A stretch of DNA of 64,000 bases from Timema cristinae (GCA_039000515.1 JBCFYV010000012.1:37318387-37382386), one strand, 5' to 3'; positions 11,783-24,756 are shown, counted from the stretch's first letter. Notes: generated from the letters alone by a model not told the origin. Numbers and translations: made by a program.

Positions 11783-14054
11783 GAGTTACAGGTAGGCCTA
11801 TACCATCAACATGTCAATTTTTGACCACAATAAAACAATATAATTAATTAACTAACTCAGAAACTTCAGTTTAAAGTTTATTGTAGTTTTTTGACTAGTT
11901 GACCCTGAGCAAGATTTATTACCCTAATTCATGGCTTAAATTTATTATTAGTTATAATAAAAATGAATATATTTAATATTAATAATATTTGTTTTTAGCA
12001 TTAATCACCTATTCAGTATTATATTTTCCATTGAAACACACCGGTACCTACTAAATGAAACCCATGTGAACACATTTTCTTAAGGGTCTTTCAGTGCCTA
12101 ACCCTCCGCGCCAGGTCAATGTATGTTTTCGCTCCAGTGACTCTGCTAAACGACCATGCATATACGCCACTTTTAGCTGCAGAACTTTCGGATTTGCTAT
12201 ACGTCAAACTGCTATGAAATTGAGTGAACGAGCTATATCATTAAAAAACAACTTCATGTAAGAATCAGAAAGTAACGGGTGATCATTTTATTACTAGTCT
12301 CACTGCATGCAGCTCTGTATGTGTGTGTATGTTGGGCAAATAATCCCGGCCAAGATAAACACCCAGCTGTGATAGAAACGTGTGTTTGAGTCAGTCACGA
12401 GGCCACTCATCGCAATTAGAGCCTGCAACTTGGGGATTGGGGGATCATCCAGGAAGTGAGTGAGTTGTACAAAGTCCATGGCATAAAGTAAAACGAAGAA
12501 AATCTACCGGTGCCAACCATAAATCTTCTTAACTTAACTAGCGCAAAGACTGTAATCGAGTCCATCTACGTGGCTAAGTGACTAAAATGGTCGGCCACAA
12601 ATCGAGAGGAACTTGGTTCAACTCCAGGTGGTGATTTATTTTATTGTAATTTTATGCTTTCCGTCTCACTGCTTGTTTGGACTACTCGCATATTTACACT
12701 AATTAAGAAGGGATAATAAAGGTGGGATTGAGTAGATATGTACCAGAATTTTTATGACGGAGTAATGGGAAACCGCTTATGAAAAAACATCTTCAGTGTA
12801 ACCAACATGGATAATAGGCTAGAGCCTTGGTCCATCTAGAGCAGATTAGATGATCACATGAGTTGCATTGTTATTCAACGTGGGGTACGCGAAAACATCT
12901 TAGGAGATAAGTAAAATTTAATATATACTCATACAATATATATATTCTTTATATAGGCCCTATATTATTTAATGATAAACAATGAATAGTCAGGGCCAAA
13001 TTTAGGGCTAGAAACAAGAGACCCGGACGTAAGGACATGCGAGCTGAGAGCGATAGTTTTATTTTAGATGTAAATTAAAGAATATGTAGGGTATATTACG
13101 TGACTTATTCACCAACAATTTTGAGGTTATAACGCTGAAGATAAATGAAATCTGCGAGCATGCTATAAACAAATTTGAACACCGCCCCAGTGGTTATCCC
13201 ACTGTAGGTGGCTCCAATAAATTTAGCTAACGACGTTGTCTATTTGGAGATTTCGAAGCTATCTTGCGAGGTGGGTTGCACAAAGGAGTCCAAACACCAG
13301 CACATTTATACACCAATGTATGAAATTGAAATATAGCGAGAAAAAAGAACAATTTACCTTTCAAGGTCTCTTGTTTATCTACTTATTTCACTTCCCCTCT
13401 TTCCCCTACGAGTTTACATATTCATTGTACTATTTGCGCCTTGAAAACATTGAATTGATTTTTAAAATTATATATTTCTGGTTTCCTATTATAGATAGAC
13501 ATATGCTACCACAGACTTTTTTAATCCACATTCTAGCAGGAATATTCCCTCCCAGGTTGTTCTCGTGACTAACCCAAAGAGCCCTAAGTGGTAATTATCT
13601 ATAAAAAAAATACTTGTACAAAAAACACTTCAAGATAAAAGTAATAAATAATTTAGCTAGAATAAAGGACTATTTTTAGAATTATTTAAAATGTATGGTT
13701 TTTGTTTCAAGGTTATATCTTGAAAACCCCGGGAAAAAAAACATAAATTCATGAACGTGGTAAATACTGTATCACCTGCCTGAAGTCACAGGTAGCAAGT
13801 CCTTAATTTATTTGAAATAAAGATTATTTTCCGTTACTATTGCAAAATGTCTATATAATAATTTTCGAGGGGCCGCAACACCCTCACATCAGTTACCTTC
13901 ACTAATTCTATTTTCGATAATATAATAAAAAGATTGCCAAACCCATATTTTATGTAAAAGTATTACCTATAGTAAAATGCTATAAAATAAAAAGAAATGG
14001 AATGAATCCAAATAAAATACTAATAATTGAGTCTGTTATAGATTTATTTGGCAC
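11783..14054. other. Non-coding stretch, one tRNA-like remnant
   Basis: A degraded tRNA-like segment lies at about 12560-12640 (GTGGCTAAGTGACT, then GGTTCAACTCC), probably a SINE head. The 110-residue frame at 13236-13568 is hydrophobic and shows no motif I know. Nothing else is supported. Confidence 0.4.
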
Positions 14055-14290
14055 AGCGTTTTATTTATCCGTTCAGGTTAATGGATATGCACTAATTATT
14101 CTAATGTTTTATAGGGTTGAGGAAGATTAAACTTAGGAAGTGCACCGCATTTGCGTGAAGATAGAGTGGGAAAGCTTTTAGCAAAAACAACCCCCAGACA
14201 CCCAAATGGGATCGAACCTCAATATCCCCATCGTTGCAGCCCAAAAATACCAAGAAGCGCCTTGGACATGAGGCCACAAAGCGTGTTTTT
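14055..14290 (-). repeat. tRNA-derived SINE, minus strand
   Basis: On the minus strand there is a B-box-like GAGGTTCGATCCC near 14208-14220, then AAAAGCTTTCCCACTC, a body with CGCAAATGCGG and a downstream CCTCAACCC. This is the order seen in family C copies. The tail is degraded. Confidence 0.55.
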
Positions 14291-14849
14291 ATGGAATTAT
14301 ATGACATAGTAAATATATTTTTTTTTAAAAACGAAATATAATGTTAATAAAATTTTTAATAAACAGTGTAACATTACACTAATCTGCTTTCTGGTTAATA
14401 ATATTTATTTAAAATTAAATTTAATCAAATCAAGAGGGAAAATGAAGTTGATTTATTCTCTTTTAAATTTATTTAAATGTATTTATTTACTCTGGTGAAG
14501 TTGAGGTGTGACACCTTTCTTACACTTAAAAGGAAAAAAAATTTATTCATGGTTCAAAATATTTAAAGAAATAATTTTAATCAATAAAAAATATTAATAA
14601 AATAAACTTTAGAAACCAAACAATCAGAAAATGTTACACACATCTATTAGACCCCATCATCTGTTGAAGTGCGTCTTCAAGCTTTCTGTGCTAGGGTAAG
14701 TTAGTTTGTAAATCTGGCCTAATATATTATATTTTGTAGTCTTAGAATGGTTTTCTAATTAACTCCAATAAAAACACTTTAAATTAAAGAAAAAAAAAAC
14801 CGTTACTAAGTAACGAAAGTAGACGACAGTGATTTATTTTAAAATTCAG

Positions 14850-17800
14850 TCCAGGTGTAAATAAAAAGTTTTCCCTCAATTGTTTCCCTTCACCTTCACC
14901 TTCCACAAAATGGAAAAAGCGGACAAAAAAAAAAGGGAAGAAAAACATATAATACATCTAAAAATAAATATGGTTGGTAAAAGGACCTTGTTGGTTTTTA
15001 AACGTGTACTGTCTATCAGGAGGTGAAGGGGTTTGGGTTTGGGCTTAATCCTCCTTGAAGTTGTTGGACTCCCTGGTTGAAATTAAAAAAAAGGAGTTAC
15101 CAATTACAAAAAATAAAGAGTAAAATTTTCCAACTTTAAAATAAACATTAAACATAAATTTTTTGAAAAAGAAATTTTTTCCCAAAATTCCCTTTATTAA
15201 CACACGTGCTCGCTTTTTCATTATTTAAGAAAAATTTTAAATTTTAAAAGTTAATAAAAAAGGGTTTTAACAATTTTAACCAATGATAAAAAAAAATTTC
15301 CTCAGGCTCTCTTTAAAAAAAAAAAATTCTTTTTTTAAATACGAAGTAAATAATTTAATAAGTTTTTTTAAATTTTAAACGTTTTTTTAAAATTAAATGG
15401 AAAAAATTTTTAAAAACATTATTATTTAAAAAATTTTTATTTTGAAAAAGTTATTGATAAAAGTTGGGGATTGTTCAGAAAGGCAAAACCCATTTAACTT
15501 TCCTACGTAACCCCAAGTATTGTAGAAATAAACAATTATTTTTTTTTTGGGTGCCGGCTAAGAACCTTACCTTTTTAATATTGTTTTAAACAGATAAATA
15601 AAACAATTTTTTTAGTTTAAATAATGTCCTTTTTAAACCCACCCCAATAATTCTAAAAATATTAAATATTTTTTAATATTAATTATTGAATATTTCCAAA
15701 AGAAATTATCCCTTTAAAATTAAAAAAATGTTTTTTTAATTTTAATTTTTTTACCGGAAAAAAAATAATTCAATTAGTTTTTTAATTTTTTTTAAATAAT
15801 GTAAAATTAATGTTTGGGTTAAAAGCCTTGGAACTAAAAATAAAGGGAAACAAACGTTCTGGCAAATTTAATTGAAAAATTTAAAAAAAATTTTTGCGTA
15901 TTTAAATTTTTGGTTTTAATTATTTTTTTTACATTACCCAGGGGGGGGCTTTACCTCCAAGGTTGCAACCCGTTAATTTTTCCAAAACTAAAGGTTCACC
16001 TTTTCAACTTCGTTTTTAAAACTCTTAAAAATCGCTGGCAAAATTCCGGGTGTTGATTTTAAAAAACCCAAAATTTCTTTGAAAGACACGGGTTTTAAAC
16101 CCTAGTTCAACTATTTTTTAAAAGTGTTAAAATACATTACCAAAAGAAAATTTAGCATTTTCTTAATTATTCAGTAATAGGTTTTTGTTAAATGGAACTA
16201 CATTTTTTTTTTTAAATGACTTAATTTTTAATTTTTAAAAAGATGCCCTCTCTAATTTTTTTTAATGGCCCAAAAAAAGGTGGAGACCGGAAAGCAAGAC
16301 AATTGTTGGAAAGGTTTTGGCTCCTTTCCAAAATACATGACACACTAAATTTTAGATCCCTTCCTTAGAAACAAAGTTCAGGGCAACAATTTTATTTTTT
16401 GGTTGAATTAAATCAAGTTTAATTTCCCCTTTTTAAAAACAAATTACAACTCGCCCCAGAATTTACTTTTCCAAAAATAATAAGAGTTTTCCAAGACCTG
16501 TGTGACTCAATGGGAATCCTTTTTTGGCTAAAAGTTTTAAATGTATAGGGCCTTTCTAGAATTTTTAAATTGCGGCGTAAACAAGAAGGTCCCAATTAAA
16601 GATGGAATTCCAATTCCATCAAAAACCCCACCAGATTTTAGGTAGGTTTCTCTTTTTTAGAAGCATGCTACAAATTGACTTAATCAGTTTTTTGGTGGGT
16701 TAAAAATAGTAAATTTTATTTAATACTGTTTCTCCTTATAAAAATTTTATTGGAATTTGGTAAAAAAAAAATAATTTTTATTTAAAAAAATTTTGACACC
16801 AATTCGGTTTAAGGGGTTAAACCCGGTGAGGTGGACACACTTTTGAATATTTAATAACTTTTTCAAATTAAAAAACGTTCCCAAAAAAAAAGGCCCGGCA
16901 AGGAAACTGATTTAACACAAAGAAACTTAAAGAAAGGTCACCCGTGTGTTTAAAATCACCAAAATTGGCCAGCATTTTAAAACCAACCCTGGGGGGGGTT
17001 AAAATTTTAAGGTCATAATCCCACTTAAGAAAAACCAAAACCTTAGCTAAAGGAACTATGTAAATAAATTTAAAATTTTAAATTAATAAAAGGATAAATA
17101 TTTCTTTAATAAACAATCGCATTGGGGTATTTTTACCATTAACAGTTTAATTAAAAATAACCTCCGTGCAGGTTTAAAAGGTTGGGAAAAAAAAGTGATT
17201 TTCCGGGGTTAACCCTTTTAAAACAATTTATAAAAAAAAATTCATTAAACAATGAATCATTTTGTGGAATCCATGGTTCCCGGTCCGATCCCCTTAAACG
17301 ACAAGGCCATTATCATTCCCCCTTAACCCTTCACTTACAAGGGTTACCCGCGGTTAGTGCGGTGCCATTTTAAAAAAATACAATAAAAATAGTAGATGTT
17401 TTACAAAATATCTAAAAGTGTTCGCCTTAAGCGGTTTGGCCCTTAAATCCTCAATAAAAAATTACATTTTTTAAATTTGGGAGGGCCCCTTACCCATGGT
17501 GTAGAAAACCTTCAAAGCCTTTTTTAAAATTAAAAAATATTGTCGTTAATTAAAGAAGATTTTGGTGGATAGTAACCGGGTCAAACAAAGCCAATTTTTA
17601 TTGAAAAAAAACTGAAAATTTTTAAACAATTGGGATATGAATAAATTCGAACATAAAAAGTAAGAACTAAACAGGAAGAAAGGAAAATTTTTTTGGCATT
17701 GGTTTAATACTTGAATATAAGGTAGGCCACAAGTAGATTTAATGAAGGTAAAAAAAATTTTTCACGGGGTTTTTTCTTTTTTTGAAAAATATTAATAAAA

Positions 17801-18270
17801 GGTTGTAGCTTATTAACAAACCACTATGGGTTAATTATATGAAATTTCGAACCAAATATTTCTAAAAAATAAAAAATTTGGGAAAAGCAATTTTTTACAA
17901 TTTTTCAATTGACCAAAGATGAATCTAGCCCCGGGACGCGTTAAATCCTCCGGGTTTTTATTTTCTTTTTTAAATTGATTAAAGGGAGAAATAAATTAAC
18001 CTTGTAATTTGGGAAAATTTAAAAAGAAATCAATAATTTGTTCTTTGAAAATCTTTTAAAAAACACCTTCCCTTAATTTGGTTTACCTAAATGTTTTAAA
18101 TTTTTAAAAAAAATGCAATTGATTTCCTCTGAATTTAATTTAAATTCTACCAATTTGTAATTGGATTATGGTCCAAACCTTAGGTAAGGTGGTGATTAAA
18201 ATTTAATGGGGGACTACAATCATTATAATTGTACCGAAAAAAAAGAAAAACGTACGCAAACTCACAGTAA
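14850..18270. other. Homopolymer-inflated stretch, probable low-quality assembly
   Basis: Base texture changes sharply here. There are very frequent runs of 5-10 A or T, doubled or extended G and C runs next to them, and almost no readable motif survives, even where a SINE-like end seems present (about 17270-17370). The flanks on both sides are ordinary. This is the pattern of uncorrected long-read consensus. The underlying sequence may contain repeats or genes that cannot be read as given. Confidence 0.6.
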
Positions 18271-18789
18271 TTTTTTTTTTTAGTGATTGCGTTAGGAATT
18301 TAATGAAATTGTTCATTTGAAAACCGCAAGACAACATTTATACACCGTCCACACGCCATTAAGAGTATGTGCGAGTGGTCTGGACCTCACTCCTTCCAAC
18401 ATCACATCCCTTGATTCAGACAGATTTTTGTTGTATACCGTTCATAATTATATGATTATAGCTGGGTCTCTCAAACCTATCCTCTATTCCGAACTGCTGA
18501 AGGGGAGATTAGCAATTAAAACTAGAATAGATGTACCACCAAGAGTGTTTTTTTTCTTAAATGGTTTTCACTAACTATTTACACACAATTTCCGGTACAT
18601 TTAATCAAAAGTCTACTTCTTCATACCTACATGGATGGATAGTAAGATGCTGTAATCAATCAAACAACAACAAAACGGTCGACCTAAACATTAAGTCCCT
18701 GAGAGGGTTTACTATCAAATAAAGGTCATTCGAAATTCAAATTTTACTGCACAATATTAACATGCGTATAATTAATAATTATTATAGTC

Positions 18790-19010
18790 AACCTCGGTGG
18801 TTTTCAGGTGAATTGCTCGCCTCAAGACCCAAGTTCGTGGTTAAAACCTCAAGTAGACGGATTTTCTTGACTATAAAAATACGTAGCACAACTTCCTTCG
18901 GAGGGGAAGTAAAACTGATGGTCCCATGTAGATTGTGGTATAAAAAATAGCCCTGCAAGGCATGTGAATATATTTTTTCCGGCAAATATGGTAGGCCCTT
19001 TCACTCTCGC
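18790..19010 (+). repeat. tRNA-derived SINE, diverged
   Basis: Begins CCTCGGTGG with a tRNA-like head (CAGGTGAATTGCTCGCCTCA, then GTGGTTAAAACCTC in place of a B box). It continues with GGAAGTAAAACTGATGGTCC and GTAGATTGTGG. The start matches that of family B heads, but the body differs. The tail is not the shared hairpin type. Confidence 0.5.
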
Positions 19011-19235
19011 TCATAGAAATTCTCGGGTGGTGATATAATCAGTCGGATCAGAAAGTACACGTTAAATACCTAAATAAATAAATTAACTATAAGCTGTAGT
19101 AAGTGATTAATTGATTTCAAATCATTACAGTCTACGACTTATAACGGTCAAACTTGTTTTTTTTTTTTTTTGCGGACAATTAGTGAATAGGGTTAAAATT
19201 TAGTAGCCTACAACTAAACATTATATGAGTTGTAC

Positions 19236-19350
19236 ATAATGAAATATTAATAATATTAATAATATAAATATTATTAATAGATATTATTAGTATTAATAAT
19301 AAGTATTAATATATATCATTAATAGTGTTTCATTGAAATATATGTTATTA
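19236..19350. repeat. AT-only palindromic low-complexity tract
   Basis: Made of alternating ATTAAT, AATATT and TATTAT words that can pair with each other. Sequence is almost free of G and C. No further meaning is apparent. Confidence 0.6.
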
Positions 19351-19504
19351 TTATTACTACTAATACTATTCCTATTGAAATTATTAAATAGTTGAATCAC
19401 TCTTTATCGTTTATAAATTTTTAACTTGTTAAAACTGTTAAAAAAAATGACATCAAGTCCGGTTTGTGGATTAATGGATAACAAATTCAATTACTATTTA
19501 CCCG

Positions 19505-19735
19505 CATCGGTGGTTGCATGGTCTAAGGTTTCACTACCGCAATATGCTATATTAGCGGTGACGGGGAGCTTGGGGTTTGAATCCAGTCTGGGAGTACTGA
19601 AGGTGGCTTCGCCAAAATGGTTTCTCACTGTACCTCAATGCAAATGCGGATACAATTTTCCTTATATTTTACCTTTCTCACCCATTCTTTCACTATCGTA
19701 AGAATATGGATACTCCTAACGGTTGGTGAGACGAG
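19505..19735 (+). repeat. tRNA-derived SINE (family C)
   Basis: Head GGTTGCATGGTCTAAGGTTT and GGTTTGAATCC; body with CCAAAATGGTTTCTCAC and CAAATGCGGATAC; then TTTCTCACCC as in the 7323 copy. The 3' tail is degraded (GGTTGGTGAGACGAGTTG). Confidence 0.65.
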
Positions 19736-20977
19736 TTGCACTCACACACATACAATGTTATTTGTCCCCCTAGACTCAACTTAGCGCGTGCGCACGGTAG
19801 ATGGTTACAGTTATCGGTTTGCGGTATGGCGCACATAGGTCTATACGACACTGGTCACGGTCGCTGGACTTTCCCCCACCTACACCCCTTCATAACACTC
19901 CCCACAACTGTCCAAGGTTTCCCGCTATTGTCACGTCCCGCCAAATACTGTTTCGTGTCAACTATTGCGATGACAACTTCCTTCTAGCTAAAAGACTGGT
20001 TCACTTCCTAGTCGCTGATACCGTTTGAGATGTCGACGCCTATTAACGGAAACGTCTCCCGATATTAAATCCGGAGGGCAGCCTTTTTCTTTGGAATCGG
20101 TTACTTCCTGACTAATTTTTTTGTCTGCCTACTGTAGTGTCGTTAACGTCATTAAAGTACAAAGATATACACTAAAACAGTGTTTCTTAGCTCTTTATTA
20201 AAGCAGAGATTATTTCACGCATCAGCATCCAGAGAGGTAGGCAAGATGGGGCTATGCCCCCCTAACTCCTTTCCATTTCACCCCTGGGATGTTGAATTGG
20301 TCTATGTTACGTTCCCTCTTAAGTATACAAAAATAATATTATACATTTTTAATGCCTGATTCTATTTATTTTTTAATCAAACACATTCAATTTTTGGGTC
20401 TACTAATGTATTAAAAAATTTAGTAATAGGCCTACTTAATATATTTAACTACACGAGTAAAATATTGTAAACTTATAGCATAAACTGCGTTTATTTTGCT
20501 TCAATTATTTCAAGATTAATCTATTATATTGTCTGCCAAGGTCTTAATTATGTCCTCTTGTCAGCACCCCTACTCCACCCCGTACCCGATGAGAATCAAA
20601 TCTGCGGGTGCAATTGATTTCGTGGGGCGATTGGTATGAAACGTGATGTTTAGAGGTTTATGATCTAGGTAAATCTTAGTATAGAGCACACTTAAAATAA
20701 AACGACTCCTTCATGAATAAAAATCTACTATAGAAATATTAAATTAACATTATCTAACTAATAAGAAGATGATATTTACGGTACAATACTTGTAGAACTA
20801 ATTGCGAACTTCCCCATATTTTCACGGCACTCCAAGGTAACCATCATGGTAGCAGCGTAGGTCAGGGTAATCAAGATGATTCAGAGGACCTGGGATGGTA
20901 TAACTTTGGTAGCTCTCTTCTCCACACGCAATAATTAATTTAATTTATGTGCCTCATTCGATTTTATTAACATAATA

Positions 20978-21186
20978 CCCACATCGGTAGGTATGCAGAC
21001 TAAATTTCGGGCTCACTTAGTCAGGTGTACCAGTGTTGAGGATTTCAATTGGGTGTTTACTCATTTTTGGCCACTATTCATTCAAGCAAATTCCGGTTCA
21101 TTTCCTCGCAATTCTACCATCCTCTTTCCTATCCACTACTGCAACTATAATGTGTGTAGCCCATACAGCTGGTAAGACGTGGTGGG
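20978..21186 (+). repeat. tRNA-derived SINE, diverged copy
   Basis: Starts CCCACATCGGTAGG, has the body order GTGTTTACTCATTTTTGG, CATTTCCTCGCAATTC, and ends CATACAGCTGGTAAGACGTGG, a decayed version of the shared 3' tail. The B box is no longer clear. Confidence 0.5.
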
Positions 21187-21324
21187 AAAATAAACAAATA
21201 CTGTACATAAAATAATATTCAAACTGTTCATAGAGTAAAGCTAATAAAATCAGTAAAAAACTATGTTTGTGTGATTTGGATCCTCCAAGTATCAGCAGAC
21301 TAGGTCAAGCTTCCTTATTTGCCC

Positions 21325-21334
21325 CCCCCCCCCC
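21325..21334. repeat. Poly-C run
   Basis: A run of C of about ten or more bases in otherwise ordinary sequence; length is likely unreliable in the assembly. Confidence 0.6.
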
Positions 21335-21531
21335 TTGCTCCCTGGCAAGGCCCTGCCTTAGGGATCAGCGGTACCTCATTTCATAGTTGCTGATATAGAT
21401 AGAAAGGGAAAAAGTAGTTGTAGAAAAACTGAAAAAACTATATCTGGTTTGCATGTTGTAAACTTGGAGGAGAGATGTTAGAAAAAAATCTCTGTAAAAT
21501 GGTTGAGTACTAAGGAATGTTCTAATGTGAC

Positions 21532-22209
21532 GTTTCAACCACTGGCGCAGCCAGGATTCATTTGTGGGGGAGAATGGGGTAGGGGGTCGGGGGTGGAGGG
21601 TCGGGGTGGGGGTAGTTTCACTGACCAACTAAGCGGGGTCCATTGGTTTTTCCCGCGGGAAATTTTTTAAATGTAAGTACTGCAAAAGGCAAATTCTTCA
21701 AAATAATTAAATACAATAATATCCAAAATAATTTATTGTTTCTAAAAATGGTCTTAATTCTGTAATTATTATGACCATTAAGTTTTTATGAACACATTTT
21801 TATTCGTGCGTACTGCTAGAATATACAAACATGAAAGTTTCAATAAATTGTATTTTGGAAATTTGATTTATAAAATTATTTTATGAGCTAAAATCTGAAA
21901 ATTCAAATAAGTAACTTACATTAACTGTGAACTCACAAAATCGCTTTTGAACTAATTCCCTTTAGTCTTATGTTATTTTCCTTGGCTTTATAGAAATTAT
22001 TTTCATTGAGAACTTCATCCTTCGCAACAGACACCTCTGGATGTATGTACATGAGAGCAAGCCCATTAAGTCTGTTTTCATTTTAGAGTTCCTCAGGTAT
22101 GATTTCAACAGGGACGAGAAAGAGGTAGTTGGTTAGCGAGGCCTGCGTGGGGGAGCGGGGGGTTTCCAACCTACCCCTTACCCCCTCGGCTACGCCAGTG
22201 GTTGCAACT
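21532..22209. mobile_element. Nonautonomous DNA element (MITE-like)
   Basis: Left end GTTTCAACCACTGGCGCAGCC (21532-21552) is inverted as GGCTACGCCAGTGGTTGCAAC at 22189-22209, with two mismatches. Both ends are followed inward by G-rich sequence of matching style (GGGGGAGAATGGGG against the complement of CCTACCCCTTACCCCC). The CTGGCGYAGCC core resembles ends of hAT elements. No transposase is inside and the target duplication is not clear, because the inverted similarity runs past the expected boundary. Confidence 0.55.
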
Positions 22210-22252
22210 AAATGTACCAGAATTAGTAAAGGAGTGGTTTCATATGGCAAAG

Positions 22253-22295
22253 AGGCAGTGGCGCACCCAAAGGGGGGGGGGGGGGGGGGGGGGAA
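22253..22295 (+). repeat. hAT-like end followed by poly-G
   Basis: CAGTGGCGCACCCAAAGG is typical of hAT 5' ends and is followed by a run of about two dozen G. No matching other end was found nearby, so this is an orphan end or a fragment. Confidence 0.35.
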
Positions 22296-22959
22296 TGAAA
22301 TTTGTCTTTATAATTACCGCAAATAATTTCATTAAGATCCTAAAGTAAATGAAGTATAACTAAAATAAAGAGAACTGAAGGTTTGTCGAGCGAGAAGGTT
22401 ACAATTTAATAGTACATGGTGTTTCAAAAATATACACCGTTAAATACATTTAAAGTTCTCATAAAATCCCCAATTATTGTAAAAAAAAAGTATAGATAAA
22501 TAGCTTGGAAACATTGTATGTAAGGCCACTTCCATTAAAAACCCTGTCCTCAGCAACCATAAAGGGCCCCACACATGGTAAGTCAGAACTGACGTAAACT
22601 AAAAGAGTTCGTGCTCACCAAAGAGGGGAAATGCTTGTAATTATTTCTTCTTTCCCTTTCTTATGACCAAGTGAGTGGCTTGGTGGCGACACTGTACAGT
22701 GGAAAAGTAACAACTTCGACTCTCTTAAATAACAAAAAGAATTCTCAAATATCTTTAAATTTTCTGTTGCAAGCCTACCAATTAATTATTATATTAGTTG
22801 GAGGAAGGCTAAATCTAGGGTTATTTTTCATTATTCCTAGTCTTATAGCTCCGCAAATATGCTTAAAAAATCGTTGGAAATGATCTAACTTCAAATATTC
22901 ACATTTCTTTTTCTTTTAATAAAACAAAATATTGAGTTAGTATGAAAAAAAACTGCTAG

Positions 22960-23095
22960 AATCATTTTGGCGTGAACTGTATTTTTAATAACTCGTCGCT
23001 GATTAAATATGGCGTTAAGGCTGAACTTCTGCACGGCAGTTTCTCGTCTACCGAGGTGGCCCCCTTAAGTTGTTTAGATTCTTAAAACTGTTTAT
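22960..23095 (+). repeat. Unclassified interspersed repeat (pair with 44090)
   Basis: GCGTGAACTGTATTTT, a later TGAACTTCTGC and then GTGGCCCCCTTAA align in order with 44090-44220. Likely the same element family. No coding capacity is visible. Confidence 0.4.
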
Positions 23096-23409
23096 ATATG
23101 TTCATCGGTTTTTTTAATAGAAATGGTAGATTCTTCCATAAGAATATATATTTTAATCGTGGTATTTTTAGCACTAATTTTGTTAGTATGTATAGCTAGT
23201 GTGCAAGTCACATTAAATACGTGAGACACTATAGTCTATCCATCAGTATGAGAACATTTGTTTTATTTTAAAAGTTATTAGAATTATTATTATTATGCAC
23301 TGGAATTTAGTTTTTATTTTTCACTTCACATACGATGTCAGTTTCAACAGCATGAAGCTGGAGTCCAATTTTCATGAGAAGAACCCTTTAGAAAATAAAA
23401 AAATAATAA

Positions 23410-23545
23410 ATTTCAGTCATCGTTGATAACATTTGACTATATTATAATTTTTCTTTTATAGGCATTAATAACATATATCAAAATTGACAGCTGCAGCTCT
23501 TACAGGTTAACGTATGAATACGTGAAAATAGATTTAGTAACATGC
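23410..23545 (+). repeat. Unclassified interspersed repeat, copy 2 of 3
   Basis: Shares TGATAAC, TTTTATAG, ATTAATAA, TTGACAGCTGCAG, ACGTATGAATACGTG and TTTAGTAAC with the copy at 61815-61935, and a shorter part with 4656-4765. Confidence 0.5.
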
Positions 23546-24041
23546 TTAGCTTCAAGATAAGGCTCTTCCTTTGAAAATTAGACCGTAGATGTAGTGCGCT
23601 TGTGTCACTGTAGGGTGTTCTAGAATCAATTCTATATTTTCTATCTGGTTCAGCAAGGTGCAACCAAGTGCATATTATTCATCATCGGAGAGTAGATCTG
23701 ATCATCCTGAAGCTAATATGATTTTTGTACGGATACATACCCAACAACCGGTGTGTGTATATGTGTTCACGCACCCACACGAGTAACATAGCAAATGGAA
23801 ATAGCGTTATAGCGTTGAGTGTCAATGAACGACAATATCCTATTTATGCTATGTTTATTCATTCCTCTTCATAATTCCAATCATTACTCAAATTCTATCA
23901 CTGTTTCAGGTTCTCGTTCATGGAATACCCTAACCAACGATGTAAAGAAATTAGAATTGAATGGTTTCAAGCGTAAGTCGCAAATAAGCTGCGTGTGGAA
24001 GCTCATTCTTGAGAATGAGAGGGGTGAGACGTAATCAAACA

Positions 24042-24042
24042 T

Positions 24043-24106
<64 letters not shown>

Positions 24107-24184
24107 CGAGCGTGGTACGTAATCCTTGTGTATTTTAGCTCTAGTTTGTTTGTTTTTTTCTCTTTTTCTTAATACTTTTTGTGT

Positions 24185-24214
<30 letters not shown>
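24042..24214. repeat. GT and TA microsatellites
   Basis: An imperfect GT array at about 24042-24107 ends in alternating CG, and a TA array lies at 24190-24214. Both lie inside the LINE 3' region. Confidence 0.9.
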
Positions 24215-24220
<6 letters not shown>

Positions 24221-24295
24221 TTGTTAAACTTCAGTTTAAATTGTATTGGTTAAGTATAAGAAAAGGCAGTAGCCTTAACTTCGCCATTAAAGTCG

Positions 24296-24297
<2 letters not shown>

Positions 24298-24344
<47 letters not shown>
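24298..24344. repeat. ATT microsatellite, LINE tail
   Basis: About fifteen ATT units directly after the LINE 3' end. The same triplet terminates family A SINEs. Confidence 0.9.
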
Positions 24345-24347
<3 letters not shown>

Positions 24348-24545
24348 CCGTTGTACCGGTCTACGATGGGCTAAGCAAAGACCTCAACCTCAGTGGTTTG
24401 CTGGTAATGGGGAGAACAAGGTTATAATCCTGGCCAGTGTGCAGAGGGGTTTTCTTCCTCGATTTCGTTCAACTCCCACTCCATTTGAACGAGAGTACAT
24501 TTCCTCTCAATGGTGGATCGGTGGGGGGGGGGGGAGGTATTGATG
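24345..24545 (+). repeat. tRNA-like SINE remnant
   Basis: Contains GATGGGCTAAGC and GTTATAATCCTGG at tRNA-like spacing and TACATTTCCTCTCAATGG typical of the SINE bodies here, then a G run. Degraded; the family is uncertain. Confidence 0.4.
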
Positions 24546-24756
24546 TGATCTTCCCCTCCCCCAACTCAAAAATAATCATACATATTGAAATCTATATCCC
24601 AATCTTGTATAAATCTGAATCCTATAGGCCTATACTGCCTACGACAATAAAGCAAGAACTGCTTTTAGGTCTTTCATATTATTGTGATATTCGATTTTAT
24701 ACTGATATCTGCCCCGCGATTGGGCCCCAATTATAGTGATATTGGTATTTTGATGA

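Larger units (their letters stand above)
23819..24344 (+). pseudogene. LINE 3' end (CR1/L2/Jockey-like ORF2 tail and 3' UTR)
   Basis: The frame at 23819-24034 ends with a pattern like the C-terminus of many non-LTR ORF2 proteins: hydrophobic residues, then VSGSRSWNTL, then a basic FKRKS stretch. It is followed by a GT microsatellite (24042-24107), a TA run, and a 3' end AAGGCAGTAGCC...CGCCATTAAAGTCG that terminates in a long ATT array. The catalytic reverse transcriptase part is absent, so this is a 5'-truncated insertion. The clade assignment rests on pattern only. Confidence 0.55.

Noticed and set aside
13236..13568. 110-codon frame
   Set aside because: No domain, no splice context, and composition follows the AT-rich background.
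24181..24543. 120-codon frame
   Set aside because: It consists of translated TA and ATT microsatellites (poly-Tyr-Ile and poly-Tyr) and a SINE remnant.
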